A DNA stretch of 58,813 nt from JAGOEF01 sp964511665 (GTDB taxonomy: Bacteria > Bacteroidota > Bacteroidia > Bacteroidales > ML635J-15): positions 1-58,813 of the forward strand of contig CAZEHA010000018.1 of NCBI GenBank assembly GCA_964511665.1, given 5' to 3'. Under the pieces are notes generated by a model. It made no database searches. It was not told the origin of the DNA and was given only the letters and a program-made list of their open reading frames with translations. Positions 7,680 to 15,287 of this stretch are shown piece by piece. The first letter of the stretch is position 1; every line of letters begins with the position of its first letter. The position numbers and the translations under genes were made by a program.

Positions 7680-9103
7680 CTCTTTTTGTAAATTTTCAAT
7701 GTCTGACCTATCTGAATCTTCGATGGATTGCTAATGTTGTTCCACTCCATAATGTTCTCGGCCGAAACACCGGGATATTGCGCTGCTATGGTATATGGTG
7801 AATCGCCTTTTTTTACTACATAGGTGTCGAAAAGTATATAGCCTTGTAAAATGCTGGGTTCCCCCTTGGGAGCGGGATTATTGGCTTGAGTGCCTGCCGC
7901 ATTTGATTCGAAACTACTCCCTTTTTTTACATAAATAACCAGTGTTTTTCCGGCATAGATGGTATTCCCCGAAATATCGTTCCATTCTCGTAAATCGTTT
8001 ATTTTTACATCGAATTTTTCGGCAATCAGTCCCAAATTATCGCCCGATTGTATGGTATAGCTAATTTTTTCGTAGTCGTTACCGGGAATGGTATACGCAA
8101 TTTTGTTTTCGACAAATGATGGTTTTTCGGGTTTCGAAAAATAAATGCTGTCGGTAAATGCAATTATCGAGTCGGCTTTTAAGTTGAAAACTACTCCGTA
8201 TGATTCCGGAAGAATTAGTCGACGGGGTTTCATGTCACCATATATCACGTCGCTTAAAACAGCAGGATTTATCTCGAGTATTTGTTGCTTTTCGATATTT
8301 AAAAAACGCGCGGTTTGTTCCAGATGAATACGTGCCGAAACCCAAACAGTATCGCAGTTTCGATTGAATGCAAGTTTGTGGTCTTTCAGATAGCCAAGGT
8401 AATTGTTTGTAAATACAATGCAGGCTATCAAGGCATCGAAAGGAGCCAGTTTAATCTGATGGGTAGTGCCGGCTTCTACATGTCGCTGCACCGTACCGGG
8501 CCCCGAATGATACGCTGCAATAGCCAGGCTCCATACTCCAAAGCACTGGTGCAAATGGTTCAGATATGCTGAGGCGGCACAGGCTGTTTTTCCATAATGC
8601 AATCGTTCATCATACACCGAATCGATTTCAAGACCATATTTCACTGCAGGCAAATATTCTAGACCCATAATGCCAAATTGGGTGTTACTTCCCGTATATC
8701 TTGGGTGCAAAGCCGATACCGACAGAGCAAAATCAGAAACACTAAATGGCAGACCCTGATTTATATGGTACGAAGCAGCCTGCATGTCGATGTTTGTTAT
8801 TTGTTGCATTACATAACATTTCTCAATGGGTTGCAGCGATTCAAGCATCATATAAAACCAGCGAGCGTCGGCACTTACCTCGTAGGTTTCGTCGCCTATT
8901 TGTATCATCGAGAAATGGGCGATTCCATCGGTGAAGTTTTCGATACCGGGGCAGTTGCAGTCTGATTCGTTAAGTGTGTTCAGCCCCGAAATTAACCACG
9001 ATCGATATGCAGTAATATATTGTTGCATATCTTCCGACTGCCCATGCGCACACATGTTGGTTAATATAGCTACAAAAAGTACTATGCTGCGCACACGGTT
9101 CAT
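7676..9103 (-). CDS. LysM protein with catalytically degenerate lytic-transglycosylase (MltD-like) domain
   Basis: 475 residues: signal peptide (to about residue 22, CAHGQ), a transglycosylase-like domain (about 95-230) and two LysM domains (about 347-395 and 428-475). The SLT fold is recognisable from QFGIMGLEYLPAVKYGL, the YGK/AASAYLNHL helix and LAIAAYHSGPGTV (the usual AAYNSG motif). Where MltD has V-E-S-A-F-D-P, this protein has SVSALHP (residues 128-134), so Val129 sits at the position of the catalytic Glu. LysM domains bind peptidoglycan, so the protein probably binds the wall without cutting it. It is the first gene of the operon with two SGNH proteins and an MBOAT protein, with a good promoter at 9123-9130. 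The assignment to the fold is firm; inactivity is inference from one residue. Confidence 0.85.
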   Translation of the reverse strand: MNRVRSIVLFVAILTNMCAHGQSEDMQQYITAYRSWLISGLNTLNESDCNCPGIENFTDGIAHFSMIQIGDETYEVSADARWFYMMLESLQPIEKCYVMQQITNIDMQAASYHINQGLPFSVSDFALSVSALHPRYTGSNTQFGIMGLEYLPAVKYGLEIDSVYDERLHYGKTACAASAYLNHLHQCFGVWSLAIAAYHSGPGTVQRHVEAGTTHQIKLAPFDALIACIVFTNNYLGYLKDHKLAFNRNCDTVWVSARIHLEQTARFLNIEKQQILEINPAVLSDVIYGDMKPRRLILPESYGVVFNLKADSIIAFTDSIYFSKPEKPSFVENKIAYTIPGNDYEKISYTIQSGDNLGLIAEKFDVKINDLREWNDISGNTIYAGKTLVIYVKKGSSFESNAAGTQANNPAPKGEPSILQGYILFDTYVVKKGDSPYTIAAQYPGVSAENIMEWNNISNPSKIQIGQTLKIYKKR

Positions 9104-9122
9104 TCATTTATAAATTAGCCGA

Positions 9123-9130
9123 CAAATATA
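9123..9130 (-). promoter_or_regulatory. Promoter -7 box of the LysM/SGNH/MBOAT operon
   Basis: Reading the minus strand, TATATTTG matches the Bacteroidota -7 consensus TAnnTTTG exactly and ends 20 bases before the ATG at 9103. A TTTC lies 18 bases upstream as a weak -33 element. Confidence 0.65.
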
Positions 9131-9204
9131 GTGTTTTCGCTTCCTATCGAAAAAGATTTCCTGAAAATCTTACCGACTGTTAAGTTTTGTTCGTTGCATG
9201 CTAA

Positions 9205-9237
9205 TTTGAGTAGTTGTTGCAATTTTTCGTATCTTTG
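9205..9237 (+). promoter_or_regulatory. Promoter of the DEAD-box helicase gene
   Basis: TTTG at 9205-9208, a 21-base spacer, then TATCTTTG at 9230-9237. Both boxes match the Bacteroidota sigma-70-type consensus. The helicase ATG follows at 9291, giving a leader of about 45-50 bases. It is divergent from the operon promoter at 9123-9130. Confidence 0.75.
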
Positions 9238-9290
9238 CGCAACCGGTTGTTCGTTTACTGCCGGAAACAATACTTGAAGTAAAACGATAC

Positions 9291-10505
9291 ATGACATTTG
9301 AAGAGTTTGGATTTGAAGGGTCGTTGTTGCAAGCTATCGAAGCTATGGGTTTCGAAGAAGCCACTCCCATACAGCAGCAGGTTATTCCCCTTATTTTGAA
9401 TGGGCACGACTTGCTCGCAACAGCGCAAACCGGCAGCGGAAAAACAGCCGCATTTTTATTGCCACTTATACAAAAAATTGTAGATGCAGCAGGCAGCGAC
9501 CACATTAAAGCAATGGTAGTGGTGCCTACCCGTGAGCTGGCCGTGCAAATTGAGCAACACCTCACCGGCTTTGCCTATTTTGCAGGGCTTAGTTCTATAG
9601 CGGTGTATGGAGGCGGTGATGCCGGAAACTTCCAACGCGAAGAGCAGGCCTTGAGCATGGGCGTTGATATTGTGGTTTGCACACCGGGTCGTATGATAGC
9701 GCATCTTATTACAGGCAAACCCAAGGTTTCTAAATTGCAGTATCTCATTCTCGACGAAGCAGACCGAATGCTCGATATGGGATTTTACGACGATATTTTG
9801 CGTATTATTTCGTACCTGCCCCAGAAACGACAAACACTGATGTTTTCGGCTACCATGCCAAAAGAAATTCATCGCATTGCCAAAAAAGTACTGAAAAACC
9901 CAAAAGAGGTGTTCATATCGCTGTCGAAGCCTCCCGAAACTATCACCCAACAGGCATTTGTGGTTTTTAATAATCAGAAAATTCCGCTGGTAGCGCATTT
10001 GCTAAAGGAGCATACGCCTCGTACTGTGCTGGTGTTCTGTTCCACGAAAGTGGGAGTAAAGGATTTAACTAAGCATCTGAAACAACAGGGCTTTCGAACC
10101 GCCGAAATTCATTCCGATTTGCAGCAAGCCCAACGCGAGCAGGTGCTCCTCGATTTCAGAAATCGCAAGCTGAATGTGTTGGTTGCTACCGATTTATTGT
10201 CGCGTGGTATCGATGTGGAAGATATCGACTGGGTGATTAATTTTGATATTCCATCCGATGCCGAAGATTATGTACACCGCATTGGACGCACGGCAAGAGC
10301 CGAAAACACGGGAACAGCCATCAGTATTATTGGCGAAAAAGACCGGCAGGCTTTTGCCCGTATCGAGAAGCAATTGTGTATTGAGGTCGCGAAAATGCCT
10401 GTACCCATGCAATTGGGTAGCACACCCGGATATAACTCCGAAACGGGAAATCCGAAAAAACGACATAAACAGTTCCGAAACAAAAGCAACAAGAAGTCAG
10501 GCTGA
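9291..10505 (+). CDS. rhlE: DEAD-box ATP-dependent RNA helicase, RhlE type
   Basis: 404 residues with all helicase motifs: Q motif (FEEATPIQQQ, about 21-30), motif I AQTGSGKT, Ia PTRELA, GG, Ib TPGR, II DEAD, III SAT, IV VLVFCST, V ATDLLSRGIDV and VI HRIGRTAR. The short, Lys/Arg-rich C-terminal tail (from about residue 385) is typical of RhlE-type helicases and binds RNA. In bacteria these proteins remodel structured RNA in ribosome assembly and mRNA decay. The gene has its own promoter and ends 21 bp from the convergent CotH gene, with no hairpin terminator visible between them. RhlE rather than CsdA/DbpA is chosen on length and lack of a C-terminal RNA-binding domain. Confidence 0.9.
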   Translation: MTFEEFGFEGSLLQAIEAMGFEEATPIQQQVIPLILNGHDLLATAQTGSGKTAAFLLPLIQKIVDAAGSDHIKAMVVVPTRELAVQIEQHLTGFAYFAGLSSIAVYGGGDAGNFQREEQALSMGVDIVVCTPGRMIAHLITGKPKVSKLQYLILDEADRMLDMGFYDDILRIISYLPQKRQTLMFSATMPKEIHRIAKKVLKNPKEVFISLSKPPETITQQAFVVFNNQKIPLVAHLLKEHTPRTVLVFCSTKVGVKDLTKHLKQQGFRTAEIHSDLQQAQREQVLLDFRNRKLNVLVATDLLSRGIDVEDIDWVINFDIPSDAEDYVHRIGRTARAENTGTAISIIGEKDRQAFARIEKQLCIEVAKMPVPMQLGSTPGYNSETGNPKKRHKQFRNKSNKKSG

Positions 10506-10526
10506 TATTTCGCAACATGAGTTGAA

Positions 10527-12845
10527 TCAATCGCTTATCACCAATAATTTTGTGGAGAACGCCTGATTGTCGGCAAACACATAAACTATATACATGCCGG
10601 GGTAGAGGCTTATGTCGTCCACTTTAATGCTGTTGCTACCCTGCAAACAAAAATGATGCGTAACATCGATAATGGTACCTGTAAGGTCGCACACTGTAAG
10701 TGTTACCGGATAGCTCTTGCTTAGGTAAAACTCTATGCTGAACTCGTTATAGCTAGGGTTGGGCGAAATAGTAATATTGTCGATTATCGCATTTTCGAAA
10801 GTACAGTCACCGGGATTAATGCTAATACCAAGATTTTTACGTGCCATTTTTTCGATATTACATCGCCTGTCCACTAAAAAATCTCTCACCACCATAGTCT
10901 TGTCCGACCAAATTTCGTACGATTGCGGAAATGCAAACCGGTTTATTTGATTTATTATTTCGCTTCCGGCCCATTCTAATGCTTGCTGAAATATGGCTTC
11001 GGTGTTGCGATAATGAAATGTGTTTAGCGTTACATATTTTAATCTATCGGAGAATAATCTTCGAAAATCGCTATTGCTGAGAAGTTTGCGCAAAAACAAT
11101 GTAGATGCTGCATTGGTTGGCCAACCTTCATCTGATGTATTTAGGGCGTGTGCGAAACTATCGTATTGGCTATTGTTGAATGCTGCATCGCCATCGAAAA
11201 ATATCCACCGCCATTTTGAACCCTCCTGTTTCGATCGCCAGCAACGCATGTTGTTGTCGGGCCAGTCGTAGTTCGCAATAAAAATTTCGAACAGTTGATA
11301 ATCGATAAAATTGTCAATATCAATTTGTGATTCTACATACCGATAATCACTTTCGTCCGATAAATCGTGGGTCTCAATAAAATTGTATAGTTGCTGAAAG
11401 TCGCTGTTGTCGCCTGCAACAACATGTGCATACATACTCTCTATCATATCGATACTGTCGCTGTCGAGCTTATAGTTTTCGGCTATATACTTCTCGTCGG
11501 GTTTTTCCTGCAGGTAGTACAAGCCCCAATACTCGCCGTTTATATATAGTATTACAGGGCGTGTTGATATGTAATCAACATTGAGCTTTCCAGCCATTTT
11601 ACAGGCAACATAATCTTCTATTCCCGACTGATTCCACGATGCCGACATGGGTTTTAAAACCCATCTGTCGAACTCATATATCGATTTTTCGGGAAATATG
11701 TTGTGGTAGAATTTTTTTCTGCCATATTCTGCTCGTGCATATAGCTTCAGCCCTTTTTGTTGATTGCGCCGGCTATTACCACCATGTGTCCGCATTCCTG
11801 CATTATGGCTGAGTATAGCAGCACCATCGTGTTCAAAGAATTCAATATGTACTTCTATTTCCCAGTCATCGCCATGTTGATAGTAGTTGCCTGTCCAGTC
11901 GGGGTTTTCTGTCTCCCAGTGAATTCCGGGAACAAAAATGCCTTTTTCGAAATCGAACAAGTCATGGTTTTGGGCGCAAATCGACATAACAGGCAGGGTG
12001 TCGCTGTATGTAGGACTGTTTCTCGGGATATAGCTGTGTGTGTAAACCCGTGAGCATTGTTCGCCCTGAGAATTAAATGCTGCGGCTCTGATTACATGAA
12101 TCTGCGGTATGTTTTCTCTTTCGGGTGTGAAAAACTGCGCATCGGTTGTGTTTTGCAGGGTGCTAATGAAAGCATCGGCCATATTGTTCCGGGTAATACT
12201 TATTGCGTTTTTATATAGTGTTGCATCGGTGTCGGGTATATTTCCGTTGATGCTGTAGTAAATGCTGGTATTTGGAATGTTGTTGATGATATGCAGCTGA
12301 AAGTCTTGCTCAAAATATCCCCCCTCAATGTCGAATATCAGCTCAGAACCGTTCAATGCATTGTTGTTGCTACAACATGGTGTCGGGTTTTCGAAAATTG
12401 CCCAGGTGTGACCGGCATCTGTTCTGCGCCCGAAACTATTGCCTTGTTGCAATGGTCTGGGAGGAACCATGTCGATAATATTACCATAATAACTCAGAAG
12501 AATGGGTTCTCCTTCTGCCGATATTTTGAAATTGGTGTGCAACTCATGGCCCGATATCGCTCTGTTTTTACCTGATGCATATACAAGTAAAAATGTTTTG
12601 GGTTCCATACAGGTGTCGGGAAAGCTCCACAATTCGGAGGTTTCGGTTTGGTCAGACAGGCAAAACCCTTGCAAGCAGACAGGTGATTGCGAAGCATTGT
12701 ACACTTCAATCCAGTCGCCGCAATCTCCATTTTCATCGGCAACAAGGAAATCATTTTTCGACATGATTTCGTTGATGATAATCGTTTGCGAACTGCAGAA
12801 TGGTAGGCTAACGATTAAAAATAATACGGCAACGAAGCATTTCAT
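10527..12845 (-). CDS. T9SS-secreted CotH-family protein with lamin-tail domain
   Basis: 772 residues. Order: signal peptide (1-19), lamin-tail domain (about 20-140; IIINEIMSKN, GDWIEVYN, FCLSDQ), a chitobiase-like C-terminal domain module (about 165-225; TSIYYSINGNIPD), a CotH kinase-like domain (about 285-660; THGGNSRRNQQKGLKLYAR, YLQEKPDEKYI, WRWIFFDGDAAF) and a T9SS type A sorting domain (about 690-772; ISPNPSYNEFSIEF, GMYIVYV). The FDGD segment resembles the metal-binding Asp region of CotH kinases. The protein should be exported through the outer membrane and attached to the surface. Its phospho-acceptor, if any, is unknown. It follows lemA by 45 bp on the same strand, but a shared function is not evident. 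Confidence 0.88.
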   Translation of the reverse strand: MKCFVAVLFLIVSLPFCSSQTIIINEIMSKNDFLVADENGDCGDWIEVYNASQSPVCLQGFCLSDQTETSELWSFPDTCMEPKTFLLVYASGKNRAISGHELHTNFKISAEGEPILLSYYGNIIDMVPPRPLQQGNSFGRRTDAGHTWAIFENPTPCCSNNNALNGSELIFDIEGGYFEQDFQLHIINNIPNTSIYYSINGNIPDTDATLYKNAISITRNNMADAFISTLQNTTDAQFFTPERENIPQIHVIRAAAFNSQGEQCSRVYTHSYIPRNSPTYSDTLPVMSICAQNHDLFDFEKGIFVPGIHWETENPDWTGNYYQHGDDWEIEVHIEFFEHDGAAILSHNAGMRTHGGNSRRNQQKGLKLYARAEYGRKKFYHNIFPEKSIYEFDRWVLKPMSASWNQSGIEDYVACKMAGKLNVDYISTRPVILYINGEYWGLYYLQEKPDEKYIAENYKLDSDSIDMIESMYAHVVAGDNSDFQQLYNFIETHDLSDESDYRYVESQIDIDNFIDYQLFEIFIANYDWPDNNMRCWRSKQEGSKWRWIFFDGDAAFNNSQYDSFAHALNTSDEGWPTNAASTLFLRKLLSNSDFRRLFSDRLKYVTLNTFHYRNTEAIFQQALEWAGSEIINQINRFAFPQSYEIWSDKTMVVRDFLVDRRCNIEKMARKNLGISINPGDCTFENAIIDNITISPNPSYNEFSIEFYLSKSYPVTLTVCDLTGTIIDVTHHFCLQGSNSIKVDDISLYPGMYIVYVFADNQAFSTKLLVISD

Positions 12846-12890
12846 TGTTACAATACTTTCTCAATGTAACGATTCGCTGAGCAGGGAGGC

Positions 12891-13526
12891 TTAAAAGCTG
12901 ACATCTACTTTTTTAGCAGCTGCTTCATCGGCTTTAAAGTAACCGTATTGTTTAAACCCAAACATTTTAGCAAACAAATTTCTTGGAAATTTACGGATGT
13001 AAGCGTTAAAGTCTTTCACCGTTTCGTTGTATGCCATCCGTGCAGCCATAATCATGTTTTCGGTATTTTGCAATTCAGCGGCGAGGTTCGCAAACTGTTG
13101 GTCGGCTTTCAGGTTGGGATATTGCTCAACCACCACCATCAGGCGACTCAAGCTTCCACTGAGTTCGTCTTGTGCGGCCTGATATTTGGCTACATTCTCT
13201 TCGCTAAGGTCATCGGCATTGATTTCGATGCTGGTTGCTTTCGAACGGGCTTCAATAACAGCAGTCAAGGTCGATTTTTCGAACTCGGCATAGCCTTTCA
13301 CAACATTCACCAAATTGTCGATGAGGTCGTAACGACGCTGGTATGCCGTTTCCACCTGCGACCATTGCTTCTTCACTACTTCGTCTTTTTCTACCGAGCG
13401 ATTATAAATTCTAACTCCCCAAATGCTTATAAGTATAATGATAATGAGAATAGGGGTTCCCCATACCATGGCTCCCAGGCAGCCCAGGCCTTTTACTTTT
13501 TGATCTTTCGGTTTTTCGGTATTCAT
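12891..13526 (-). CDS. lemA: LemA family protein
   Basis: 211 residues from the ATG at 13526. A longer frame opens at 13571, but the -7-like box at 13548-13555 would then lie inside the gene, and residues before MNTEKPKDQK do not fit the family. A single membrane segment lies at about residues 20-43 (WGTPILIIIILISIW), followed by the long helical LemA bundle (WSQVETAYQRRYDLIDNLV, QNTENMIMAARMAYNETVKD, YNxxxxxFP-like FNAYIRKFPRNLFAKMFGF). The domain faces the periplasm in the usual topology. Function of LemA is poorly defined; it is often next to a TPM-domain gene, which is missing here. Confidence 0.9.
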   Translation of the reverse strand: MNTEKPKDQKVKGLGCLGAMVWGTPILIIIILISIWGVRIYNRSVEKDEVVKKQWSQVETAYQRRYDLIDNLVNVVKGYAEFEKSTLTAVIEARSKATSIEINADDLSEENVAKYQAAQDELSGSLSRLMVVVEQYPNLKADQQFANLAAELQNTENMIMAARMAYNETVKDFNAYIRKFPRNLFAKMFGFKQYGYFKADEAAAKKVDVSF

Positions 13527-13547
13527 AGTTGTTTTGTTTTTACTGTG

Positions 13548-13555
13548 TAAAGATA
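13548..13555 (-). promoter_or_regulatory. Likely -7 box of lemA
   Basis: On the minus strand TATCTTTA, one mismatch from TAnnTTTG, lies 21 bases before the ATG at 13526. It supports that start over the upstream in-frame ATG at 13571. Confidence 0.45.
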
Positions 13556-13586
13556 ATGATTTTGAATACAATAAAACAATGGGTGT

Positions 13587-13620
13587 AAAAAAAACAGGCT
13601 GCCCTTAACTACAGCCTGTT
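13587..13620 (-). terminator. Intrinsic terminator of the POT transporter gene
   Basis: A perfect 9-bp stem (AACAGGCTG at 13593-13601 with CAGCCTGTT at 13612-13620) and a 10-base loop. Read on the minus strand it is followed by eight T, the standard rho-independent form, 28 bases past the transporter stop codon. Confidence 0.9.
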
Positions 13621-13647
13621 TTATAATTACAACTACAATTTAATTTT

Positions 13648-15168
13648 TTATTTTGCAACTCTTTCGAGCCATTTTACCATGGCAAGCATAACAAACATAG
13701 AGAGAAGACATGCTACTACAAAGATTGTCCATGTTCCTGTCATCGAAATCCTTTCATAGAAAATGGCACCAATAAACAGCAACGAATTGCCAATGGCTGT
13801 GGCACAGAGCCATAGACCCTGCATCATACCTTGTAGTTTCGGGGGGGCAACTTTCGATACGAAAGAAATTCCCAATGGAGAAATAAACAACTCTGCTACG
13901 GTGAGAATGAAATAGGTACCAAGTAGCAGGAATGGTGTAACCCGTTGCGCATCGGGTAAGCCTCCCATGGCAGTGATTTCCGATTTCAGGGGAAGACCCA
14001 TTGAACCAAGGCTCATAACCACATAGGCTAAGGTTGCAATTAGCATACCGATTACAATTTTTCGAGGTGTTGAAGGTTCTTTTCCTTTTGCTCGCAGCCA
14101 GCCGAAAAATGCAATAATGATGGGTGTGAGAAATACTACGAAGAAGGGATTAATTGACTGAAAAAGTTCTGCCCCTTGCAGCGTTGTAAATCCGAGATTC
14201 AATTTAAGCGTCGATAGATTTGTATAGTCTTTTGCAAAATAGGTAAGTGTAAGACCATTCTGATGGAATGAGAACCAAAAGAAAATAACAACGGCAAATA
14301 CGGCAAATAAGGCGTATAGACGCTGTTTGATTTCGCTTAGACTCATTTCCACTTCGTTAGCATCGATATTTTTTGCTTTTTTGTCAGCCGGATTCGGGAA
14401 TTTCTTTTTATTCAAAACATAAATCAATAACGAAATCGCCATTGCTCCAATAGCTACTGCGAAAGCATAGTGGAATCCGGTTGCAAAAATATTCAAGTAT
14501 TCGTTGGCAAAGGCGGTCATATCGGTACCTGTGTAACCAACTTCGGCAGCTACTGCCGGTAACGAATCAACTTTATTGCCTGCAAGGAACGAATGACACA
14601 ATTCGGGCAAGTTGGCATTGTACGAAAAACCGTGCGACTCAACCCACCAGTTTCTAACACCCACTGCTGCCAAGGGAGCAAATATAGCTCCAACATTTAT
14701 AAACATATAGAACCACTGAAATCCTGAGTCACGAAGTTTTCCATACTTTTCGTTATCGTACATTTGTCCAACAAGAGCCTGTAAATTACCTTTAAACAAA
14801 CCGTTACCGAAAGCAATGATAAATAATCCGAAGCAGGTTAGACCAAGAAATAAATAAAATTGGTCAGTTGGAACGGGCGTCCCGGTAGGTATGGCAATGG
14901 TGAAATATCCAACAGCCATCAGAATGAGACCAATTAAAATTGTCGATTTGTACTTTCTTGTTCTGTCAGCTATTAAACCGCCTACAAAAGCAAGGATGTA
15001 AATAGAAAAATAAAAAATAGAGTAAATAATGCCGGCATTTGTTTCCGATAAGCCAAATTTTGCCATTAAGAACAGTGACAAAATCGCCATCATGGTGTAG
15101 AAGCCAAAGCGCTCTCCCATATTGGCCAGTGAGGCTGCCATTAGACCTTTAGGATGATTTTTGAACAT
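13648..15168 (-). CDS. POT/PTR-family peptide transporter (MFS)
   Basis: 506 residues with about 12-14 membrane segments. The N-terminal signature NMGERFGFYTMMAIL (residues 16-30) marks the proton-coupled oligopeptide transporter family, as do GGLIADR (MFS loop 2-3) and GNGLFKGNLQALVGQMY. In well-studied POT proteins the motif is E-x-x-E-R and both Glu take part in proton coupling; here the first Glu position is Asn (Asn16), leaving only Glu19-Arg20. This form is, as far as I recall, common in a Bacteroidota subgroup. Probable substrate: di- or tripeptides. It has a strong promoter (15211-15240) and terminator (13587-13620), so it is a single-gene unit. The DPP4-type peptidase at 38965 would supply dipeptides. 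Confidence 0.88.
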   Translation of the reverse strand: MFKNHPKGLMAASLANMGERFGFYTMMAILSLFLMAKFGLSETNAGIIYSIFYFSIYILAFVGGLIADRTRKYKSTILIGLILMAVGYFTIAIPTGTPVPTDQFYLFLGLTCFGLFIIAFGNGLFKGNLQALVGQMYDNEKYGKLRDSGFQWFYMFINVGAIFAPLAAVGVRNWWVESHGFSYNANLPELCHSFLAGNKVDSLPAVAAEVGYTGTDMTAFANEYLNIFATGFHYAFAVAIGAMAISLLIYVLNKKKFPNPADKKAKNIDANEVEMSLSEIKQRLYALFAVFAVVIFFWFSFHQNGLTLTYFAKDYTNLSTLKLNLGFTTLQGAELFQSINPFFVVFLTPIIIAFFGWLRAKGKEPSTPRKIVIGMLIATLAYVVMSLGSMGLPLKSEITAMGGLPDAQRVTPFLLLGTYFILTVAELFISPLGISFVSKVAPPKLQGMMQGLWLCATAIGNSLLFIGAIFYERISMTGTWTIFVVACLLSMFVMLAMVKWLERVAK

Positions 15169-15210
15169 AATGTTTGTAATTTAAATTGTTTCTAATTTTT
15201 TCTTTCAGGG

Positions 15211-15240
15211 CAAATATAGAAATCTTTTTTTACTGTCCAA
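15211..15240 (-). promoter_or_regulatory. Promoter of the POT transporter
   Basis: On the minus strand: TTG (15240-15238), a 19-base spacer, TATATTTG (15218-15211). This is a full match to the Bacteroidota -33/-7 layout, 42 bases before the ATG. Confidence 0.75.
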
Positions 15241-15264
15241 TTTTTATTTGTTATCATTACAATG

Positions 15265-15272
15265 TATTTTTG
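15265..15272 (+). promoter_or_regulatory. -7 box of the NAD(P)HX repair gene
   Basis: TATTTTTG fits TAnnTTTG and lies 15 bases before the ATG at 15288. It sits inside the longer open frame beginning at 15186, so it argues for the downstream start. The -33 region is poor (TTTG at 15247-15250 is too close). Confidence 0.55.
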
Positions 15273-15287
15273 CTTAAAACTATACGA

